NCBI GenBank assembly: GCA_019894765.1
Contig: JAGXNT010000102.1
Span: forward strand, 1-30,077
From: Candidatus Heimdallarchaeota archaeon
Lineage (GTDB): Archaea; Asgardarchaeota; Heimdallarchaeia; JABLTI01
Reading direction: 5' to 3'
Length of the DNA stretch: 30,077 bases
Part shown: one piece after another, positions 16,938 through 24,960 of the stretch
Layout of the letters: the number at the start of each line of letters is the position of its first letter
How positions within the stretch are numbered: the stretch's first letter is position 1
Made by a program: the position numbers and the translations under genes
The notes under the pieces: model-generated
What the model saw: the letters and a program-made list of their open reading frames with translations, nothing else
The model's database searches: none
What the model was told of the DNA's origin: nothing

Positions 16938-17393
16938 ATGCAGAGCATTATCGTCTATATGATGAATTCACCTGAAAAGATCTACACTTTTAGTGAGCTT
17001 GAATCTAATGTGAAACCTGTTGCGTCTATTGAGGAAGCTTTGGTAGTATTGGTGATTTTGGGAAGACTTCAAGAGATTACTCCAAGTGCTTCTGTTGATG
17101 GTCAAGTATTAGATAAGGCTTACAAAATTACATCATATGGAATAACAGAATACAAAAAAACCATATCGAGAGAAAAAGCAAGAAAGAAAAGAAGTAAGGA
17201 ACGTAAAAAACGAAAACCAGATTACTCAGAAATATTACCCGCTGTGGAGGTATATGATCAAAATGGTGTCCTTAGGTATACTGTACCATCAGAGACTAGA
17301 AAAGAACGACGTAAAGCAATGCTCGGTACATGTTTATGTGCTGTATTAGTTATTGTTGTAGGAGTAATTGTAATAGTAATTATTAGCTTATAG
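16938..17393 (+). CDS. Winged-helix-like protein with a C-terminal membrane anchor
   Basis: 151 residues. The N-terminal ~75 (YMMNSPEKIYTFSELESNV, SIEEALVVLVILGRL, AYKITSYGITEYKKT) look like a winged helix with a wing ending in the common Y-x-IT-x-x-G-x-x-x-Y pattern. A strongly basic linker follows (RKKRSKERKKRK, near 82-93), then a short acidic stretch and one hydrophobic helix at the C-terminus (CLCAVLVIVVGVIVIVIISL, 132-151). No signal peptide. It appears to be a tail-anchored DNA-binding or nucleic-acid-binding protein on the cytosolic face. A TATA-like TTTTTTTATAA lies about 40 bases upstream. Confidence 0.65.
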   Translation: MQSIIVYMMNSPEKIYTFSELESNVKPVASIEEALVVLVILGRLQEITPSASVDGQVLDKAYKITSYGITEYKKTISREKARKKRSKERKKRKPDYSEILPAVEVYDQNGVLRYTVPSETRKERRKAMLGTCLCAVLVIVVGVIVIVIISL

Positions 17394-17426
17394 TTTAGAA
17401 ACAAGGAAAAAAAGAAGAAATCTAAA

Positions 17427-17540
17427 TCAAAAATAATATATCATTACTTCTTGAACCCACTCTGGAGTTTTAGCATCCTTTCTCATATATTTCCTAAACT
17501 CTGGATTAATAAAGTGACTAATATAAGAAAGATTCCTATT
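17427..17540 (-). pseudogene. Possible C-terminal gene remnant
   Basis: A 37-codon minus-strand frame with no ATG at its start reads SHFINPEFRKYMRK and KTPEWVQEVMIYYF before a TGA. Its composition looks protein-like rather than random, but it is preceded by an in-frame TAG and has no start. It may be the tail of a lost gene, or chance. Confidence 0.2.
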
Positions 17541-17651
17541 CTACATTGAAAATAGTAAAGCTCTAAGTAGTGATCATAAACAAATAATTTTGATAAGAGA
17601 AAACGACTCGAGAGGAAAAGAAAGAACTAGCCAACAAAGAAGAGAAGAGAA

Positions 17652-18140
17652 ATGACTGAAATAAAAATAAGAGAACTAAAAGAAGAAGATATCGAAGAAT
17701 GCGCGGAAATGACGGTGACAAGTTTTCCTTGGACAGCTTTTGGTTTAAAGAAAGAAGGAGCCAGGAAGTTCTTTTACGACAGATTAGGGAAGGAATTAGT
17801 GTATGTGGCGACTAGGAAAGAAGAAGTATTGGGCTTCATAACCATTAAGAGAAACATCTTGTATGGAAATTATATCCGGAGAGTAGTTGTAAGAGCAGAT
17901 GTCCGGAGCAAGGGAATAGGAGCAAAACTAGTTGGTTTCATAGAAGAGATGACTTTCTCGAGTGGATTACCAAACGTTTTCTTGGTGACGACAACAGTAA
18001 ACGAGGGAGCAGTGAAATTCTACCAGAAAAACGGTTACAAAATAATAGGGACAATACCGGACTTCGTAGAAGAAGGACTAGACGAATACATCTTTTGGAA
18101 AACAAAAGGACCGGTAAACAAATTCAAAATCTACGATTAA
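17652..18140 (+). CDS. GNAT-family N-acetyltransferase
   Basis: 162 residues covering the full GNAT fold. IKIRELKEEDIEECAEM is strand 1 and helix 1, VLGFITIKRNILYGNYIRRVVVRADVRSKGIGAKL is the core with the acetyl-CoA pyrophosphate loop R85-S-K-G-I-G90, and AVKFYQKNGYKIIGTI is motif B. This is the RimI/small-molecule acetyltransferase general type; the acceptor is unknown. The leader is purine-rich (GAAGAGAAGAGAA) just before ATG 17652. It is an isolated gene between two non-coding stretches, with TCGAGAG repeats on both sides. Confidence 0.88.
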   Translation: MTEIKIRELKEEDIEECAEMTVTSFPWTAFGLKKEGARKFFYDRLGKELVYVATRKEEVLGFITIKRNILYGNYIRRVVVRADVRSKGIGAKLVGFIEEMTFSSGLPNVFLVTTTVNEGAVKFYQKNGYKIIGTIPDFVEEGLDEYIFWKTKGPVNKFKIYD

Positions 18141-18232
18141 AAGCAAAAACAGTCAGCATCTACTCGAGAGAGAAACAAAACAAAAATAAAAAAAGACTGG
18201 ATATGAATAATCATATCATTCTAATCCTAGAT

Positions 18233-18385
18233 CTAAAAACGTTGTACTTGCTTTCTGTTACAATAAAAACAGGATTGAGTAGTACCAGAATCTAAGATGT
18301 CTTGAGTATCTATTTTTCTTCCACAGTCCGAACACATTGAATAGGTGTTGCTATCGGGCGTATCAACTAAATCTAAATTTTCCAT
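18233..18385 (-). CDS. 50-residue zinc-ribbon protein
   Basis: A short minus-strand gene: ATG at 18385, TAG at 18233-18235. The product has two CxxC pairs, C18-S-D-C21 and C39-F-Y-C42, spaced 17 residues apart, a classic zinc ribbon. The N-terminus is acidic (MENLDLVDTPD) and the C-terminus basic (NRKQVQRF). It is preceded by an almost complete Shine-Dalgarno, GAGGTGATT, 6 bases or so before the start, better than any other leader here, and this makes the small gene credible. Similar short zinc ribbons often bind RNA, ribosomes or transcription complexes; no specific role can be given. Confidence 0.7.
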   Translation of the reverse strand: MENLDLVDTPDSNTYSMCSDCGRKIDTQDILDSGTTQSCFYCNRKQVQRF

Positions 18386-18390
18386 TACAA

Positions 18391-18407
18391 AATCACCTCA
18401 TGTGATT
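18391..18407 (-). promoter_or_regulatory. Dyad covering the Shine-Dalgarno of the zinc-ribbon gene
   Basis: On the minus strand AATCAC-ATGAG-GTGATT forms a perfect 6-bp inverted repeat with a 5-base loop, and the right arm is part of the GAGGTGATT ribosome-binding site. It could fold to limit translation, or be an operator dyad. Confidence 0.4.
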
Positions 18408-19113
18408 ACAATTTATCAAAGTGTTGAGTCAAATGGTTTTCAGATAAATCAGGAAGCGAACTTTTTGTTTTGACCCAATAAATGTCTAAAAGATCGTGCT
18501 TCGTCTAGTATATGTACTCAAAGGACGACTTATAAGTCCATCGAATTAGTATCTATAAGGTATATAAAGGATTTAAGAAAATAGATTTTTAATGATTTAT
18601 TTCATAGAATATTTAAATAAATAAAATTTCTTTAAGAAGAAAGAGTCAGAGAACAAACACAAAAACAACGATTAATCCTAATAACGGTCGGTGTCTGTTC
18701 GAGCAACAAAAAAACAAAAATGTAAAGAAAAGAAAAAAAGCGTGGAAAACTTTAGGCAAATTTCCTTCTTATATACCAACGTAGCGACAAATTAATGGGA
18801 AAGAACAAGCAGAAAAAAGAAAGAGCCCCCTTGAATGGTCGCAGCACCCGAAGAGTTTTGCTTTAGAGACTCTTTGTTTTGGAGACTATTAAAGAAGAAA
18901 GAGATGGGGAAATTAAATCTGTGAATGTAGACCACATTTCCAAAAATCCCATCTCGTATTTCCTTCAAAAGAGATATTCTGAAAAGTATATAAAAAAACC
19001 CCTTTTTCTCCATTTTGACACTATGTAAGGTAAGTATACCAAGAATTATTTGATCGAAATAAAAATGGAAAAGTATCAAAAAACTATTAAAAAATTAAAC
19101 CTAATTAGTAAGT
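18408..19113. other. Non-coding stretch without a convincing gene
   Basis: About 700 AT-rich bases. A TATA-like TATATAAAGG occurs at about 18559 on the plus strand, but no good open frame follows it. A 95-codon minus-strand frame at 18792-19079 has a composition and hydrophobic-aromatic runs that look like chance. A short stem AAGAGT/ACTCTT lies near 18850-18873. I see no tRNA or mobile-element ends. Confidence 0.4.
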
Positions 19114-19557
19114 ATGAAAAGGTCAGTTATTATTGTCTTTATTTTGACAACGGGATTGGTTATAATAACATCGCTAGGTATAGTACTTTATCCAAAAAAT
19201 ACCTTTTCAGGAAATTCTAATTTCTATTTTCAATATTCAGTAAACTATAATTATTGCGAAACAGAAAATCCAGAAAGATTAACTATTCAAAAAATAGGAA
19301 AATACATCACTTTTGATCAAGTTCTTTGGATTTATTGTAATGCCTATACTGGAAATTTTAAACTGGAAATATCAAATGATGGACCAATAATAATCATTCG
19401 AGAAATTTTTGATGATACCATTGTTACTCGGTGTACATGCCCAATAAGTATTAAAGGTTCAATAAATAACGTTACAAGCGATTTTACTTCAATACAATTC
19501 ATCCTGGATAATCGCTATGTGGATCAATTAGAAATAATAAAGACATTCAAAATATAA
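19114..19557 (+). CDS. Small exported or membrane-anchored protein with four cysteines
   Basis: 147 residues. The N-terminus is a signal peptide or anchor: MKRS, then a hydrophobic helix (VIIVFILTTGLVIITSLGIVLY, 5-26). The rest is Asn/Tyr/Ile-rich and beta-like, with cysteines at 48, 75, 107 and 109 (the last pair as C-T-C), which could form disulfides outside the cell. Several N-x-S/T sequons (for example NVTS) are present. No family recognised. The coding sequence is very AT-rich, and there is no Shine-Dalgarno, so the message may be leaderless. Confidence 0.65.
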   Translation: MKRSVIIVFILTTGLVIITSLGIVLYPKNTFSGNSNFYFQYSVNYNYCETENPERLTIQKIGKYITFDQVLWIYCNAYTGNFKLEISNDGPIIIIREIFDDTIVTRCTCPISIKGSINNVTSDFTSIQFILDNRYVDQLEIIKTFKI

Positions 19558-19747
19558 AGTCAATAATCAAACAAGTCGCTTAATTCAAATGTAATCCATC
19601 AGAAAAGGAATATTGGCATGTTTAAATACTATAAACAAAAATGCACAAGTTCCCGTACAACATCTGTCTTTTTTATCTAGATTTTTCCTTTTAATACAAT
19701 TTAGAGTAATTTCTTACTGATAATAGATAACGGAGACTAACAAAACA

Positions 19748-19888
19748 ATGAAAAAAATCAATCATAAAATAGTCGCTTTAGCAATTATGATCCTATCCTT
19801 CGTTGCAGCAGGTGGTATTGCCGCCAAAACTGCAATTGGTCCAAGTGGCTTTGGACAAGGTGATGAAGGTAGCGGTGGAAACGGATAA
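19748..19888 (+). CDS. 46-residue exported peptide precursor candidate
   Basis: ATG 19748 to TAA 19886-19888. Residues 1-7 are basic (MKKINHK). Residues 8-26 form a hydrophobic signal-like helix with small residues at its end (FVAAGGIAA), and the last ~20 are a soluble Gly/Ser tail (GPSGFGQGDEGSGGNG). An AxA-like site near GIAAKT could be cleaved to release a ~20-residue peptide. ACGGAGA lies 13-17 bases upstream of the ATG. A strong T-rich terminator follows, as for a real transcript. It converges on the 577-residue HTH gene 36 bp away. No family recognised. Confidence 0.55.
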   Translation: MKKINHKIVALAIMILSFVAAGGIAAKTAIGPSGFGQGDEGSGGNG

Positions 19889-19897
19889 ATATCCACC

Positions 19898-19922
19898 ATA
19901 TTTTTCTTTTTATTTTTTAAAA
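19898..19922. terminator. Bidirectional T/A-rich terminator
   Basis: ATATTTTTCTTTTTATTTTTT followed by AAAAAA lies between two convergent genes. The plus-strand T-runs suit termination of the peptide gene and the minus-strand T-run that of the HTH gene. Confidence 0.5.
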
Positions 19923-19924
19923 AA

Positions 19925-21658
19925 TCACAATTTCCACTTTTTGTTTTTGATGTTATATAAGGTATGATAAGGAATATAGCGAGAGAAAATATCTTTAATT
20001 GTAAATAAATCAAAGTCTAGATTCCTTTCTTCCAAGAATGATACAATTAGTTTAGTTAATTTGTCAGAATTAGTCAATCCATTAATCATTATAAGAATCT
20101 CTTCGTATGAGTAAGAAATTCCCATCCAACCAAATATTGAAAGGTCTTCAATTAATCGATATGTTGAGTCAGATTCAGGGTTACAATGTATTTTAATAAC
20201 TAATTTTTCCAAGGAATGCATTTTAGAGGGAGATATGGATAATCGAAAATCAAGAATTTGTTTTTCAATAGCAATCTTCTGTAGCTTATTAAATAGGTTT
20301 GTTCCTTCCAGAGTGTCTTTTGGATTGATATTATTTGCTACTAGAAATTCATCTAATTCATTTAACCAAACACCAAAGTAGCCTTTTGCAGTAATTGACT
20401 TATTCAATAGAATAGAAATAAAACCAAGCAAGCTATGATCAGAATCTTCAAACTTCAAAGGACTAGATTCAAAATCCTTGTTATCCCATAGGGTAAATTT
20501 CTGTATTGGTACTTTACCAGCAAGTAATTTCTCATATATTGAAAGAGTTGGATTGATTTGTGGATGTATAAATGCAGTTCTAAAAACTCTTCTTTGAATT
20601 GGTTTAATTTCAAATGAGTTTACTAGCTTATCTCTAAGCTTCTTTTCTAGAGAAAAAGTCAAATTATCAGCGGTTAAATGTGGGCAATGTAAGACTGTGT
20701 ATAGATAATCATAACTCGAATTTTCACCTTCAAAAAGCTCAAAGATATATGTGATATTCTCAAGTTCTTTACTAATTTCTTTCTTGAAAGCATCTTTATT
20801 CTTTTCAATTTCTATTAGAACTCGATATGTGTGTAAGCCCATTTTTTTCCAATTGTATTCTCTTCTCCAATACGTATTATATCTGGATACAAGTTTAGTA
20901 AGATGTTTTGTAACTGTGGAATGATTCATTCGGAGATTTTTAGCAATTTCAACAGCAGAAGTATTGTGTCCAAGATTGATTAATTCATTAATAACAATGA
21001 CAACAGCATCTTTGAACTGTATTGGAGCAGCCATCTCCTCAGGAGAAGAGGATAAATATCTATGGAAATCATTAACTAATTCTTCTACATCGATTTCGTC
21101 TAAAGGAATATCTTCAATGAAAAATAAGAATGTTTTATAAATTAATTCGTAAGTAATACCTTGAGTTACAATTATTACAAGTAGTGAGTCTAATTCCTTT
21201 TTTAATTGTTTGGTAATTGTTTTATCTGCTTTTGATAAATGCAAAAATCTAGCTTTTAAGAGCTGGAATTCTGAGTCAAAGGATTTTCCTTCGTACATTT
21301 TTTGCTGATAAGCCATCGCCATAAAGTTAAGAAATAAACTAGTTAACTCAGAAATCTCTTTCTTAAGAAGCTCATCTTTAACAAAAAGTGACATGCTTTC
21401 TCTAATAATGATAAACTCCCAGATCTTCTTACTGGTTATTTCAGGCTGAACACTACCCACCCAGTTAGCAAAAATGAGTTTGCTCTTTACCTTCTTCACA
21501 CCGAAATCATATCCATTTTCTGGAGCTTCACCTATCTCAATGGTTACATCTGCAAGAGTCCGCTGCAAATCCCAATTTGTTTCCTCACGGATAATAGAAA
21601 TGACCTTTTTCATTCCCTCTCTAATCTTTTCGGGGGTTAAAGGGAATTCTAACTTCAT
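19925..21658 (-). CDS. Large HTH-containing protein of unknown function
   Basis: 577 residues. The region 1-225 is helical. A winged or Lrp-type helix-turn-helix occupies about 230-275: VVIVINELINLGHNTSAVEIAKNLRMNHSTVTKHLTKLV, with TSAVEIAKNLRM as the positioning helix and NHSTVTKHLTKL as the recognition helix. The ~300-residue C-terminal half is predicted to be mixed alpha/beta and unfamiliar (VLIEIEKNKDAF, LLGFISILLNKSITAKGYFG). It could be a ligand- or protein-sensing domain. There are no membrane segments. The start at ATG 21658 has no Shine-Dalgarno. It is divergent from the eRF1-like gene and convergent with the peptide gene. Likely a transcriptional regulator; the signal is unknown. 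Confidence 0.7.
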   Translation of the reverse strand: MKLEFPLTPEKIREGMKKVISIIREETNWDLQRTLADVTIEIGEAPENGYDFGVKKVKSKLIFANWVGSVQPEITSKKIWEFIIIRESMSLFVKDELLKKEISELTSLFLNFMAMAYQQKMYEGKSFDSEFQLLKARFLHLSKADKTITKQLKKELDSLLVIIVTQGITYELIYKTFLFFIEDIPLDEIDVEELVNDFHRYLSSSPEEMAAPIQFKDAVVIVINELINLGHNTSAVEIAKNLRMNHSTVTKHLTKLVSRYNTYWRREYNWKKMGLHTYRVLIEIEKNKDAFKKEISKELENITYIFELFEGENSSYDYLYTVLHCPHLTADNLTFSLEKKLRDKLVNSFEIKPIQRRVFRTAFIHPQINPTLSIYEKLLAGKVPIQKFTLWDNKDFESSPLKFEDSDHSLLGFISILLNKSITAKGYFGVWLNELDEFLVANNINPKDTLEGTNLFNKLQKIAIEKQILDFRLSISPSKMHSLEKLVIKIHCNPESDSTYRLIEDLSIFGWMGISYSYEEILIMINGLTNSDKLTKLIVSFLEERNLDFDLFTIKDIFSRYIPYHTLYNIKNKKWKL

Positions 21659-21791
21659 GATTAGCTAGAAAGTAAGGAGTTTAACTATTAAAGTATTATT
21701 TCCGGAAAAGGAATAGTTTTTTTATTCATTTAGCATGATTGAAAGCAAAGAAGACTATACTTAAAACTGAATATTGAAGGAGAAGCCATTT

Positions 21792-22541
21792 TTGAGTAAA
21801 AAGCGAAAAAAATCTCGCAAGAATAGAGGATATCCACTAGCTATATTGATTGGATTTGAAACAAAAAAAGCAGTTATGTGGCAAGTTTTCAGCAAAATAG
21901 TAAAACCACTTGAAACTATTACTATTACAAAACGAAGGGAACAATTAGCTGACAATGAGCTCTACAATTTCCATGAATTAGTTATTGATAAATTAAGACA
22001 GTTTATCAAAGAGGGCATTAGAAGTATTATAATCGTTCAGCCAAGAAATAGTCACTATTCTGAGATTTTTCAAGAACATATCAAGAAACATCACAAATGG
22101 TTAACTCATGAGACAAGTGCAAATTTGCTTTCTATAGGAACTATAGATGGTAGTGTAAGTAATGCAGAGGATGTTTTGGAATTACAACAAACGAAGGAAC
22201 TACAAGAAATAATTGCTGAAACCACAACTAAAGAAGCAGCATCCATCATTGAAGAATTAGAAGAACGTCTTAATCGAATTGACCAGGGTGAAATTGTATT
22301 ATACTCTCTTCAAGAGATTGAAGAATTAACATACAAACAATGGAAGATTGGTAATCGACAACCAGAATATCTTATGCTTAGTGATAGCTTTCTAAAAAAC
22401 CATAAGCAAAAACAGCGTTTAAATCGCCTCTTACAAATTTTGAATAATAAAAAAGTAAATATTAAGATAATTGATGCTGAAACTGCAGCAGGTGAACGGA
22501 TAAACCAATTTGGTGGTCTAATTTGCTTTACTAAAAAATGA
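21792..22541 (+). CDS. eRF1/Pelota-superfamily (VLRF1-like) protein without a visible GGQ
   Basis: About 249 residues. The N-terminus is very basic (SKKRKKSRKNRG). LAILIGFETKKAVMWQVF and NFHELVIDKLRQFIKEGIRSIIIVQP match the strand and helix order of the release-factor-like catalytic domain. The C-terminal part (IVLYSLQEIEELTY, PEYLMLSDSFL, LNRLLQILNNKKVNIKIIDAE, GERINQFGGLICFTK) matches eRF1/Pelota domain 3, including the terminal G..L..FGGI-like block. No GGQ or GSQ is seen between the first strand and helix, so peptidyl-tRNA hydrolysis is doubtful. GAAGGAG at 21776-21782 lies 9 bases before TTG 21792, which I choose over the in-frame TTG 21774. It probably acts on ribosomes or tRNA; the specific role is inferred. 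Confidence 0.7.
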   Translation: MSKKRKKSRKNRGYPLAILIGFETKKAVMWQVFSKIVKPLETITITKRREQLADNELYNFHELVIDKLRQFIKEGIRSIIIVQPRNSHYSEIFQEHIKKHHKWLTHETSANLLSIGTIDGSVSNAEDVLELQQTKELQEIIAETTTKEAASIIEELEERLNRIDQGEIVLYSLQEIEELTYKQWKIGNRQPEYLMLSDSFLKNHKQKQRLNRLLQILNNKKVNIKIIDAETAAGERINQFGGLICFTKK

Positions 22542-22722
22542 ATGGTATTAAACTTGCTATTGTTCCATTATTCCTTTTCGACGAAATTCTAAAAGATCTA
22601 ATTCTATGAATAGAAAAAAATAGCCCAGAACGACAAAAATAAAATTCCAGAGAAAAACGGAAAGTTGCAAAAAATGGACACACTAGAAATATTTTTATTT
22701 ATCCTATCCTTAGGTTATCCCA
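22542..22722. other. Non-coding stretch upstream of the hairpin cluster
   Basis: Together with the hairpin cluster this forms a gap of almost 390 bases between genes. It holds an AT-rich tract with a TATA-like TTTTTATTTA at about 22692-22701, about 30 bases before the first hairpin. No open frame is convincing. Confidence 0.35.
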
Positions 22723-22855
22723 ATCCGACAAAATCTAATTTTGTTGGATCCCTCTCTCCCCACATAGACGTTTATTCTTTTAGATGAACGTCTAAATAAA
22801 ATCCCTATTTCCTTTTCCTGGACGGCTGGGAACCTTTTCCCGGCGTCCAGTTTTT
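22723..22855 (+). ncRNA. Candidate structured RNA: three consecutive hairpins
   Basis: Three stems lie in 130 bases. Stem 1: 22723-22734 with 22738-22749, 12 bp including one G-T pair and a 3-base loop. Stem 2: 22765-22773 with 22786-22794, 9 bp with one G-T, containing AGACGTT/AACGTCT. Stem 3: 22818-22850, CTGGACG paired with CGTCCAG, then a one-base bulge and seven more pairs (CTGGGAA/TTCCCGG), immediately followed by TTTTT at 22851-22855. The last hairpin is GC-rich in an AT-rich region and ends like a terminator. A TATA-like box lies upstream on the plus strand. It is not a tRNA, and I do not recognise RNase P, SRP or 5S RNA features. It could also be the 3' end of the eRF1-like transcript. 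Confidence 0.4.
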
Positions 22856-22928
22856 GCTTGCTTCAGTTAGCACTAGGTTTGTTATTGAATTAAAAAAATG
22901 CAAATAGTTTGAGTTGCTTGTGATAGCA

Positions 22929-24845
22929 CTACTCAAACTTCTTCTTTCTTCTAAAAATAGCTAGTATTATCATTAGAAGTGGTGTCATCGATAGTACAAT
23001 AGTACTCACTTTACTCGAGTAACCGAATTTCTTGGTTGGTATCTCTGTTACTTCGAAATCCGACATTTCATCATCTGTGGATATTTCAGTTGTTAGTGCT
23101 TGTCCTACTTCTATGTCGTGTATTTTCGTTTCTTTCCAGACCACATTGTTGTTTAATACGTGTTTCACTGTGAGATTGACGTCTTGTGTGGCACTTACTG
23201 CTGTGGTTGCGTTCACGACGACTTTGAACATTTCCGCTCCATTTGCTTTGCTTAATCCGAAGCTTGGCATTGGCACCCGAATCATCACGTTTCCTATCAG
23301 GTCATCTTGGTATTCTGCTCCGGTGGTTCCTACTTCGACTCCCATGTGATTGTTTGGCATATTATCATTTAATCCTATGTGGAACCCACTTTTTAGATCA
23401 TCTAGTGGATCATAGAAAACATCCAATCTTATTGTGGGGTCTATAATGAATAATTGTATTTCATAAAATTCCCGTATTCGATAGCGTCCGAAGTCTAAGA
23501 TTCCATAGAGTTTATCCATGAAGACTTTCCAAGATGTTTCTGAGCTTATTTTTAGGGCGTTATACATTCCGGGATAGAGGTAGCCTTTGTACATGTCGTA
23601 ACTGTCTGGGAGACAGATGCTGAAGCCATGCATGTACGTTGCCGTTGACCAGTAGTGATACTCATCCACTAGCACTCCATTTGGTGCAGGAGCCAACATT
23701 GCTAATAATTCAGAACCTAAAGTTCCTGTTTCCACAAAATACATTTCAGATTGATTCGCCACTACTGCCTCTATGAAATCGTAGAGATCCACCATCATCG
23801 ATGTCGAGGTATGTAATGCGGTTGCAACTAACCCTCCTCTTAAATCTTGGAAGAACTGAGTTTTGCTGAAATTGTTATTTATTTCATCTACTAATTTGTC
23901 TGTGAAGAGATCGAATTTCACCATAAATGAATCGCCTGTTGTTTGGGCTGGAAATTGTGTTAAATCGTATAGTGAAACTGAACCCCAATGTTCATATGAA
24001 GGCAAAACTTGCGGATTCTCTGCAGTATCATATGCTACACGTGCTAATTCTGCTGGAGTCATAGTTGTGTCTTGACTGAGATTGTAAGCAATTTCCCGTG
24101 GGTGATGTAATGCATATCCTGATTGAGTTGACTCTCCCGCAACTATATAGGATACTTCTCCTACTAATTGCCAGGCAACCTCAAATGAGCCACCTAAACA
24201 AGTATCTAGCATTAAGACATCAACTTCGTTTCCACCTGAGAGTGCTGATTCTAGTTCAGGCACCTGTAAGCTATCACCAATAGCGTATGGAAAATATGGA
24301 TGTGGTGCGTGGTAGTCGAAACAAAAGCCAGCGTACCCGCGACCGTGATCTGATAGTGTCAAAGCATAATTATCTGCAGGGTAATTTGTTTTACAAAAAG
24401 CAATGAAATCGCTCAATGTTTGTGGATCGCCCATATTTGTTTCCCCCCAATCTGCTACTGTTTGAACCCCTCCACCTGTTAATGTTCTTAGATTAAGAAT
24501 TACTGCACGTCCTTTTTGATTCTGGAAAGTATATGGATAATCGTACAATGCTACGATGTTTATATCGCTTTCAGAACCAGGTAGCATATCTGTTGTATAG
24601 ATACCCATCATTGCTTCCGTCATTGCAGCATGCAGAAAGTTGCCTGAATTATCTAAACTTGATGTTACTATTTCTGTACGTGTGTCTGCACAAAAGTACA
24701 GCATAACAGTCCAGTCTTTATTTACTTCAGGAGTTAATTCATACGTGATTTCTGGTTGAGTATATCCCCTTATAGAAATTCTAGGTAAAATTGCTAATGA
24801 AATTATTAAGATAATTATAACAAAAAACCGATATTTTTTTTTCAC
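22929..24845 (-). CDS. Membrane-anchored clostripain-like (C11) cysteine peptidase, copy A
   Basis: About 638 residues. Basic N-terminus plus hydrophobic signal helix (KKKYRFFVIIILIISLAILP), an extracellular domain, and a C-terminal helix followed by RRKKKFE that should anchor it in the membrane. The C11 core has the His motif DHGRGYAGFCFDYHAPH (His ~167) and the Cys motif VLMLDTCLGGSFEVAW (Cys ~216), the clan CD dyad. VMLYFCADTR is the first strand. The frame is open from GTG 24860, but GTG 24845 is preferred because GAGG lies 9 bases upstream and it gives a cleaner signal peptide. It is a tandem paralogue of the next gene, with ~100 bp and a probable own promoter between them. Probably cleaves after Arg/Lys-type residues as in the family; the target is unknown. 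Confidence 0.88.
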   Translation of the reverse strand: MKKKYRFFVIIILIISLAILPRISIRGYTQPEITYELTPEVNKDWTVMLYFCADTRTEIVTSSLDNSGNFLHAAMTEAMMGIYTTDMLPGSESDINIVALYDYPYTFQNQKGRAVILNLRTLTGGGVQTVADWGETNMGDPQTLSDFIAFCKTNYPADNYALTLSDHGRGYAGFCFDYHAPHPYFPYAIGDSLQVPELESALSGGNEVDVLMLDTCLGGSFEVAWQLVGEVSYIVAGESTQSGYALHHPREIAYNLSQDTTMTPAELARVAYDTAENPQVLPSYEHWGSVSLYDLTQFPAQTTGDSFMVKFDLFTDKLVDEINNNFSKTQFFQDLRGGLVATALHTSTSMMVDLYDFIEAVVANQSEMYFVETGTLGSELLAMLAPAPNGVLVDEYHYWSTATYMHGFSICLPDSYDMYKGYLYPGMYNALKISSETSWKVFMDKLYGILDFGRYRIREFYEIQLFIIDPTIRLDVFYDPLDDLKSGFHIGLNDNMPNNHMGVEVGTTGAEYQDDLIGNVMIRVPMPSFGLSKANGAEMFKVVVNATTAVSATQDVNLTVKHVLNNNVVWKETKIHDIEVGQALTTEISTDDEMSDFEVTEIPTKKFGYSSKVSTIVLSMTPLLMIILAIFRRKKKFE

Positions 24846-24960
24846 TTTACAAATCCTCACAAGTTTGTCCTAAAGTATATTTCCTTCTTAAAGAATTTAA
24901 AATTGCTTACTTATAAAGTGCGAAAAGGAACTGAAAAGAAAAATATAGAGATCTAAAATA

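Noticed and set aside
18680..18710. T-arm-like GTTCGAG string
   Set aside because: No flanking complementary stem and no other tRNA arms.
18792..19079. 95-codon minus-strand frame in the non-coding stretch
   Set aside because: Composition is dominated by Phe/Ile/Ser runs from AT-rich sequence, with no leader or recognisable motif.
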